Shown: piece after piece, positions 21,695 to 26,964 of the stretch | Position numbering within the stretch: the first letter of the stretch is position 1 | Layout of the letters: each line of letters starts with the position of its first letter | Source: CAYSLA01 sp964431685 | GTDB taxonomy: Bacteria; Armatimonadota; UBA5829 | Length of the DNA: 26,964 nucleotides | Assembly: GCA_964431685.1 (NCBI GenBank) | Contig: CAYSLA010000035.1 | Coordinates: forward strand, 1-26,964 | Direction: 5' to 3' | Program-made: the position numbers and the translations under genes | Notes under the pieces: generated by a model | Told to the model about the DNA's origin: nothing | Seen by the model: only the letters and a program-made list of their open reading frames with translations | Database searches by the model: none

Positions 21695-24577
21695 TTAGTG
21701 CCTTCCGCCAAACGCTCCGCCTGAACCAACCGCGGTAACCTTCCTGCCCAAAAACACCGAACCGCCATCTGATGTGGCCGCAATATGGTCGTTGCGTATC
21801 ACCGTAACACGGGGATTGACTGCGCCCGATTCCAGCGCACGTTTCAGAGCACGCGCTCTGGATATCTCCGCTGCTTTCTCAGTTGCCCGCTCAAGTTCTC
21901 CGAACTCAATGCGTTCGCTGGCACCGTGGAGGACATAGCTGGAGAGTGTGCCGGGCCGTATCAGAATCTCTTCGCGGACCGTAATCTCGCTCGCAATCGC
22001 CCCAACTGCGTTCGCCACGTCCGCGTCCGGAGGCACTATGATTCTGCAGTCCAGATGCTCGGCCACTGCCGGCACAAGCGGCCCGGCAGGAGCTCCGATT
22101 GCCACCACCGGCCTGGGAAGGGTGAGCTTCACACCAAGCCCTTTGCTGTCACTGCGGTATGCCTTGTCCATCAGAATAGAAAGCCCTTCTGGGACGTCAT
22201 GCAGCTTTCGGTTCTCGTAGGTCAACTCACGCAGAACTATCTCGTCGAAAAGCCTCTTCGTCACAGCGTCACGCGCGATTTCGAGCACTCTGTCGGGCGT
22301 TCCTCCGAACATTGCAGAGAATATCTCAAGGGCGCGTTTTGCTGCGTCTGTGCTCCATCGGCAGAATTCCCCGGTCACGTGCAGCAGGTCTGTAGGCGTC
22401 AGTGCACAGCGATGAATCACTCTGCCGGCCTCAAGCCTGGAAGTCGGCAGCAGGATATGGGATGGCAGGTTCATCCGGCGGGCTACGGTCGCCGCGGGCA
22501 GTGGGCCGTCCGCGAGTATCTGAAGCAGACGCTGTTCCTTCTCGGTAAGATCAAGAGCGGTTGGAGCTCCCAGCGCCAAGACATCCAGAGCAGAAGCGTC
22601 CTGGGCATTGGCGACGCTCTTCGGCTCCGTCCTTCTCAGGAAATCCATGACAGACTCGTGCTGGTTCGCAATATACGACAGTGGAATGTTGCGTGTGGGG
22701 CCGATTGTGATATGCCTGTCCCGGTCAAAGTCGATCCGGCTGTCTCCGCCAAGCCCGACAGTTGAAATCTCGACCGCATCCACGCTCATCACCTGACCGC
22801 CAACCCGCACCCCGTCCGGTGATATGGCTACGTGCCCATTCTCAATGATGGCGCAGTCCGTCGTGGTGCCTCCGATATCAAGGACGAGGGCATCGTCAAG
22901 CTCGGTGAGAATTCTTGCTCCACTGACGCTTGCGGCCGGACCGGACAGGATCGTCTCCACTGGCCGCGCTCTGGCAACTGACTCGTCCACCGGCGTCCCG
23001 TCGCCCTTAACAACCATCAGCTTACCCGGCACTTCGAAATCCGCTAGGGCGTTGTGAACGGAGGCGATCAGGTCACGTATCACGGGCAGTAGTCTGGCGT
23101 TCACCACCGATGTCTGCGCAGCGTGGATCATATTCAGTCTTCTGCTGACCTCGTGCGCACAGACAACCGGTACCTCGAAGTCTCGCAGTGCGATCTCGCG
23201 CACACGGTTTGCCTGCTCCGGGTTGCGAACGGTGGCATATCCAGCAACCACTATCGCGGAGCATCGTTCCTTCTCAATCAGTGTTCGAAGCGCCTCGACA
23301 ACAGCGTCTTCGTCGAGAGGCTCGATGACTTCTCCGGCAATATCGACTGCCCCAGGCACGATGATGCTCGGCTCGTGCCCGATGTCATCTCGCACCCAGT
23401 CGAACGGCGTCAGAAGCACCATGCCCACCTTGTGGCCGCGTCCCTCCACTACGGAATTCGTCGCGAGCGTGGTAGAAAGGCTGGTTACCTGAACCTTGGG
23501 CAGCATCTCCGCCGGAAGCTGTTCGAGAGCACCCCTGATGCCGATCAGAAGGTCGTGATATGTAGTAAGGGACTTGGACTTAGCCAGAATCTTGCGCTGG
23601 GCAAGATCATAGATCACTGCATCGGTGTACGTTCCGCCTGCGTCTATTCCCAGTCCGATACCGCTGGCACCGTGTCCGTTCCCGCCCTCGTCAATGAGCA
23701 CCTCGGACAGCGGGGTCGCTTCAGCCATATCCGCCATGTCGATTGCGATGGCGTCGAGTATCTGATCATCTCCGGTCGCCACAGACTTTGAGTGCGGTGG
23801 CAGAACGAACACTCGGTCGCTGCTCCAGTCGCCGGCCATCACTGATCGCATCAACTCCCGGTCACCGGCGATGACCTCGTGCTTCCATCCGAATATGTCG
23901 GCGACTTCTTTTGTGAAGTCGGCGTATGCGTCCTCGCCTGGGTAGCCCATATCAATGTACGCCGCCCGCGAGTAGTTCTTCCGCCAACTGTCGAAGAACT
24001 CGAGGATGTGTCTAGCGTTCTCCTCACCGTACTGCGAGGTGAGCCCGCTGAAGTCCGGGTGCTCTTCGTAGCTGCCTTTTGCGAAATCACGGTAGATCTG
24101 CGATGCGCCTTTGTGGCGTGGGTTGATCTTCTTGTCTATCCAACCGAGCGTGTGGTAGAACGTGCCGGGATTGGCATGGAACTGCTTGAGGTAAGCCTCG
24201 TGAGAGCCGAGGAAGAACGTGATGCAGTCGTGGGCACGCGGTATAACCACAGGAATCTCGTGCGACACCAGCCCCGCTGTGCCGCGTCCGCACAGACCGT
24301 AGAAGACGATCACGGCGTCGTAAGTGCCGGCCTGGGATGCGCTGTCAATTTCGGCCTGCAACATAAGCCGCAGGTCGTTTGGCCGCTCGTGCAGTCCGGC
24401 GTCGAGGCTGACGAAGTCTATACCAGTGAGCTTCGGGGCACACGCCCGCGAAGTATCAACATCGGTGGGCTTCGGGGCACACGCCCGCGAAGTATCAGCA
24501 TCGTCTGCTGATCCCTCAATGAGCATCTTTAGATACGGCTCAAACACTCCGCACGCTATTACTTTGTAGTGTTTCAT
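21695..24577 (-). CDS. DUF1638 - hydantoinase/oxoprolinase fusion protein
   Basis: This 960-residue protein joins two families. With residue 1 at ATG 24577, the N-terminal 1-270 is DUF1638 (KVIACGVFEPYL, then YGLCGRGTAGL and IPRAHDCITFFLGS), a family found beside methylamine and other corrinoid methyltransferase genes. From about 308 on it is a hydantoinase/oxoprolinase-type ATPase of the actin-like fold, with DAGGTYTD (312-319) and DIGGTTTD (567-574) as the two phosphate motifs. A winged-helix-like stretch (about 676-731) precedes LTPTDLLHV. A 30-residue insert (about 24-53) consists of two 13-residue units containing DTSRACAPK. The gene directly follows a URO-D-like gene. Start: ATG 24577 is preferred; a TTG at 24589 abuts the preceding stop. 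By context it may restore or handle the corrinoid cofactor or act on a methylated substrate; neither is shown. Confidence 0.88.
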   Translation of the reverse strand: MKHYKVIACGVFEPYLKMLIEGSADDADTSRACAPKPTDVDTSRACAPKLTGIDFVSLDAGLHERPNDLRLMLQAEIDSASQAGTYDAVIVFYGLCGRGTAGLVSHEIPVVIPRAHDCITFFLGSHEAYLKQFHANPGTFYHTLGWIDKKINPRHKGASQIYRDFAKGSYEEHPDFSGLTSQYGEENARHILEFFDSWRKNYSRAAYIDMGYPGEDAYADFTKEVADIFGWKHEVIAGDRELMRSVMAGDWSSDRVFVLPPHSKSVATGDDQILDAIAIDMADMAEATPLSEVLIDEGGNGHGASGIGLGIDAGGTYTDAVIYDLAQRKILAKSKSLTTYHDLLIGIRGALEQLPAEMLPKVQVTSLSTTLATNSVVEGRGHKVGMVLLTPFDWVRDDIGHEPSIIVPGAVDIAGEVIEPLDEDAVVEALRTLIEKERCSAIVVAGYATVRNPEQANRVREIALRDFEVPVVCAHEVSRRLNMIHAAQTSVVNARLLPVIRDLIASVHNALADFEVPGKLMVVKGDGTPVDESVARARPVETILSGPAASVSGARILTELDDALVLDIGGTTTDCAIIENGHVAISPDGVRVGGQVMSVDAVEISTVGLGGDSRIDFDRDRHITIGPTRNIPLSYIANQHESVMDFLRRTEPKSVANAQDASALDVLALGAPTALDLTEKEQRLLQILADGPLPAATVARRMNLPSHILLPTSRLEAGRVIHRCALTPTDLLHVTGEFCRWSTDAAKRALEIFSAMFGGTPDRVLEIARDAVTKRLFDEIVLRELTYENRKLHDVPEGLSILMDKAYRSDSKGLGVKLTLPRPVVAIGAPAGPLVPAVAEHLDCRIIVPPDADVANAVGAIASEITVREEILIRPGTLSSYVLHGASERIEFGELERATEKAAEISRARALKRALESGAVNPRVTVIRNDHIAATSDGGSVFLGRKVTAVGSGGAFGGRH
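24431..24508. repeat. Tandem 39-bp repeat with internal palindrome, inside a CDS
   Basis: Two consecutive 39-bp units start at 24431 and 24470. Their first 28 bases are identical. Each contains CTTCGGGGC-acac-GCCCGCGAAG, a near-perfect hairpin. Since 39 is a multiple of three, the frame is kept and each unit adds 13 residues to the DUF1638 part. Confidence 0.9.
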
Positions 24578-24589
24578 ATTGTCTGCCAA

Positions 24590-25678
24590 TCAGTCCACGT
24601 GCCCGGTTGCGTGTGATTTGTCCAGAAGTGATCGTGCTTCATCGAAGTTGCTCGCCCACGTGGTTCGCGAAAATCCGGTCTTGATTCTCTCCTTTGCTCT
24701 TTCGTCTAGCGGCGTGGTCCACTGGAACACGCCGATCTTCTTGGCCGAATAGAGGTTGTATACCTCAACCACGTCATAGAACTCGCCCTGGTATGGGTTA
24801 ATGGCCATCAGACCCGGAATGTCAGCAAGCTCATGCATCCACTGATGTGCCTTCCCACAGAAGTGCATAGAGGCGGTAAACTCTCCGGCGAGTCGCGAGT
24901 CAAAGGGTTTGCACAGCTCCACATACTGATCGCGGCTCAGGTTGATCGACGAATCGTTTCTGATGCACATGCTGCCTGTGTGAGCGTGTTCGCTGCCGTC
25001 GTCACCCGCCGGTAGCCCGGTGAACTGTTGATGCTTTCGGGTGATTTGAGCGATGGTCTCAGTAATTATATTCATCAGGCCGTTCAGCACGTCTGGCTCG
25101 TCGAAGACTCCGAGAAAGACATCAGAGCCCCAGATTATCGACGCATTGTCGAACGGGCCCTGTATATCCAGCAGACCTATGCGAACAAGCTGCGAGAGCC
25201 TCGGGTAGCCGGCCAGAGTTCGCCTGTAGTAGTCCATTGTCTCGAACGCCCGACCCACCAAACCTGACTGCAGATCGGGAACGCCATTGTCAAGTATGCC
25301 GCCTATCTGTTCGCGGGTGAGGTTAGTGCTGATGGGCAGAGCGGTATCGAAAGTGACAGTCGGACACCCAAACATGGACGCGATAATCCCAGTGCCATAG
25401 TTGGCGCGTATTGATGGCATCCGGTCATCTTCGAGCTTCGCACTGCTGTAAACAGAGGCTAGCTCACTAAGAAGCATCTTCTCCTGGCTGTGGAAGATCT
25501 CTGTGTGGTTGTATTGCGGCCACTCATCAGAATCCAGGGCGTAGTTGATGGTTGTCGGCACGTGGTCTACGGGCTCGAAAGCAAAGGCACGTCTCTGGAG
25601 GTCGCCGGTGCGCGCAATGTGCTGAGGATCGATCGCCTCCTCAAGCTTGCCGAGACACTGCTTCAGCAGATCACTCAT
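24590..25678 (-). CDS. URO-D-like methyltransferase B
   Basis: This 362-residue protein is a URO-D-fold member of the subgroup with the NYGTGIIASMFG motif (93-104). A zinc-type HFCG motif is present (H272, C274). The C-terminal GGxIL(S/A)xG region of MtaA-like enzymes is not recognisable; the end reads WTTPLDER...GFSRTTWAS instead. The ATG at 25678 is chosen since GGAG lies 6 nt before the ATGATG pair's second codon; its first bases overlap the upstream stop by 8 nt (25671-25678). An ATG at 25690 is possible. It is followed without gap by the DUF1638-hydantoinase fusion. Likely a methyl-transfer enzyme of unknown substrate. Confidence 0.85.
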   Translation of the reverse strand: MSDLLKQCLGKLEEAIDPQHIARTGDLQRRAFAFEPVDHVPTTINYALDSDEWPQYNHTEIFHSQEKMLLSELASVYSSAKLEDDRMPSIRANYGTGIIASMFGCPTVTFDTALPISTNLTREQIGGILDNGVPDLQSGLVGRAFETMDYYRRTLAGYPRLSQLVRIGLLDIQGPFDNASIIWGSDVFLGVFDEPDVLNGLMNIITETIAQITRKHQQFTGLPAGDDGSEHAHTGSMCIRNDSSINLSRDQYVELCKPFDSRLAGEFTASMHFCGKAHQWMHELADIPGLMAINPYQGEFYDVVEVYNLYSAKKIGVFQWTTPLDERAKERIKTGFSRTTWASNFDEARSLLDKSHATGHVD

Positions 25679-26669
25679 CATAGACTCCATACTTGCGGAA
25701 CGCGGCGCACATCGCTTCGATGTTCTCTTGAGTATGTCCGACAGCCTCAGGCGTGGAGTAGGCCATGCTCACCAGCCCGCCTTTGTGGTTACCTATGGTC
25801 GCCATCATCCGCCGCACGTAGGCCTCTATGTCGCTGGGAGTTCCAGTGACCATCGTCTTCTGGACGTCAACCGGACACCAGAAAGCCAGCTTTCCTCCGA
25901 CCGTCGCATCGAGATTCTCGAGTCCCATGTTCTCCTGTTGATCAAGTTGAGCCACATTGAGACCGGCCTCAGCAAGAAGAGGAAGCAACTCGATGGTGTA
26001 TCCGCAAGAGTGCATCCACACATCCATGCCCAGATCGTGGGCAAGTTTCCAGTTCTCCCTGTAGTGGGGCATGAAGAACTCCTCAATCATATCTAGGCCA
26101 ACCATCAGCCTGTCCTGGAGCCCCCAGTCATCGTAACCCATCACTCCGTCACATCCGCACGCTGCAAGAGTCTTGATCGATTCGCGCTGCGCGGCGGCAA
26201 ACCTGCCAACAAGCGCTTTCAAGTCGTCAGGATGCTCATAGTAGGCGACGAACATATTGTGCAGACCCATCACATTGTGAGTGCCTTCGTTCAGCGAACT
26301 TACGGGCATCACAGCGAGAGCGTATTTCGCGTCGTCACGTTCGTTGTTCTCCCGGCAAGCATGACGGATGCCGTCGTAGAATCTCTGTTCATTGGACGGA
26401 GGAAACACGAAATCACTCTGTCTAGTGATGTCGGCAACAGGCCATTCCACGGCCTCTCCAAAACTGCCTTTCTCCGCCCGTTCCCAAACCACTCCCCATT
26501 CGTCGACCCGGCGGTCGTGGCCGTCCACTTCTTGCCACGCCTGCTTCTCAGCCGGCCTCTCCGGCCACAGCCAGATGATGTCGTCTGGCTTGCCGTCCGG
26601 CAGAAAGTGCGGCAGCCTGTCGGTTCCCATGAACCTGATTGCTCGTTTGACTCTTTCGCGGCTTGTCAT
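25671..26669 (-). CDS. URO-D-like methyltransferase A
   Basis: This 332-residue protein is a URO-D-family member. It begins MTSRERVKRAIRF, has MGYDDWGLQDRLMV (177-190) and a zinc-type motif HSCG (H220, C222), and a late GGLVSMAYSTPEAVG. It is related to the truncated protein at 20237-21198, but keeps the Cys that the latter lost. The ATG at 26669 overlaps the stop of the preceding gene by 4 nt and has GGAGGA 8 nt upstream. Together with URO-D-like B it may form a two-component methyltransferase, or the two may act on different substrates. It does not show the HemE motif. Confidence 0.87.
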   Translation of the reverse strand: MTSRERVKRAIRFMGTDRLPHFLPDGKPDDIIWLWPERPAEKQAWQEVDGHDRRVDEWGVVWERAEKGSFGEAVEWPVADITRQSDFVFPPSNEQRFYDGIRHACRENNERDDAKYALAVMPVSSLNEGTHNVMGLHNMFVAYYEHPDDLKALVGRFAAAQRESIKTLAACGCDGVMGYDDWGLQDRLMVGLDMIEEFFMPHYRENWKLAHDLGMDVWMHSCGYTIELLPLLAEAGLNVAQLDQQENMGLENLDATVGGKLAFWCPVDVQKTMVTGTPSDIEAYVRRMMATIGNHKGGLVSMAYSTPEAVGHTQENIEAMCAAFRKYGVYDE

Positions 26670-26964
26670 CTGTGAAATCCTCCGTCGAGCGCCTCAATAA
26701 ACGCAATCGCGGCGTGGCCTGCCTCGCACGGCAGTTCAAAGCCAGATTTGCACAGATCGTCGCCCGCGACACTCTCTACGATGGTCTCTCCTGACTTGGA
26801 AGTCACCGTGAACGACCTTGCGGCATCGAGATGCTTCGGATAGACACCTGCGGCGGTGTCTTTCGTGCGCAATCCGTAGGCAAAGATCATGCTGGATACG
26901 AAGTCCGTGCTCGATAGCTGTATCACCGCGTGCCCCTTGTCATTATCCATTGACTCTACCGGCG
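26666..26964 (-). CDS. Unknown protein, C-terminal part only
   Basis: The frame is open through the window edge (codons before the first ATG at 26950 read PVES without a stop), so the visible 98 residues are probably the tail of a longer gene. The end, with LPCEAGHAAIAFIEALDGG, is loosely like the last helix of Gfo/Idh/MocA oxidoreductases, but this is too weak to name it. Its stop overlaps the URO-D-like A start by 4 nt, so it is the upstream member of the same operon. Confidence 0.6.
   Translation of the reverse strand, partial: PVESMDNDKGHAVIQLSSTDFVSSMIFAYGLRTKDTAAGVYPKHLDAARSFTVTSKSGETIVESVAGDDLCKSGFELPCEAGHAAIAFIEALDGGFHR

Noticed and set aside
24431..24508. CRISPR-like array
   Set aside because: Only two units in direct tandem, no unique spacers, and inside a coding frame.

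Overview
The window looks like a chromosomal segment of an uncultured, fairly GC-rich bacterium with two membranes. An MlaE/MlaF/MlaD lipid-trafficking set implies an outer membrane. Several catabolic genes (four uroporphyrinogen-decarboxylase-like methyltransferases, a hydantoinase-type ATPase fused to DUF1638, and a GHL6/GH42-like glycoside hydrolase) are of a kind common in Armatimonadota, Planctomycetota and similar lineages; this placement is inference. TTG and GTG starts are frequent. A run of 100 Ns at 20137-20236 is an assembly gap that cuts two genes.

Layout, left to right. 1-600 holds no gene I can support. At 601-1686 (minus) lies a URO-D-family methyltransferase with its own sigma70-like promoter, divergent from a cytoplasmic glycoside hydrolase at 1986-3965 (plus). 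The hydrolase converges on the purine genes across a perfect 11-bp hairpin (3998-4030).

From 19.4 kb down to 4.0 kb everything is on the minus strand and tightly packed, in transcription order: mlaE, mlaF, mlaD, rplI, dnaB, purD, purE, purB, purS, a VapBC-like toxin-antitoxin pair, purQ, purL, purF, purM, purN. A near-consensus promoter (TTGACA, 18 bp, TATACT) sits upstream of mlaE. The purine block covers most of the route from PRPP to IMP, plus purB: PurF, PurD, PurN, PurS/Q/L, PurM, PurE and PurB. It lacks purK, purC and purH, which must lie elsewhere. The toxin-antitoxin pair sits inside the block, between two subunits of the same enzyme complex.

Divergent from mlaE is a WrbA-like flavoprotein (plus), truncated by the gap. 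It converges on another URO-D-like gene (minus), also truncated. A tRNA-Arg(CCG) with a clear promoter follows, then a large palindromic repeat.

The right end (21.7-26.96 kb, minus) is a compact operon: a partial unknown gene, URO-D-like A, URO-D-like B, and a 960-residue DUF1638-hydantoinase/oxoprolinase fusion. Junctions overlap by 4 and 8 nt, and the last by none. This looks like a corrinoid-dependent methyl-transfer module with a built-in ATP-dependent partner. The substrate is unknown and no corrinoid protein is visible. The fusion gene also carries an in-frame tandem 39-bp duplication containing a palindrome. This operon is the best candidate for an undescribed system in the window.
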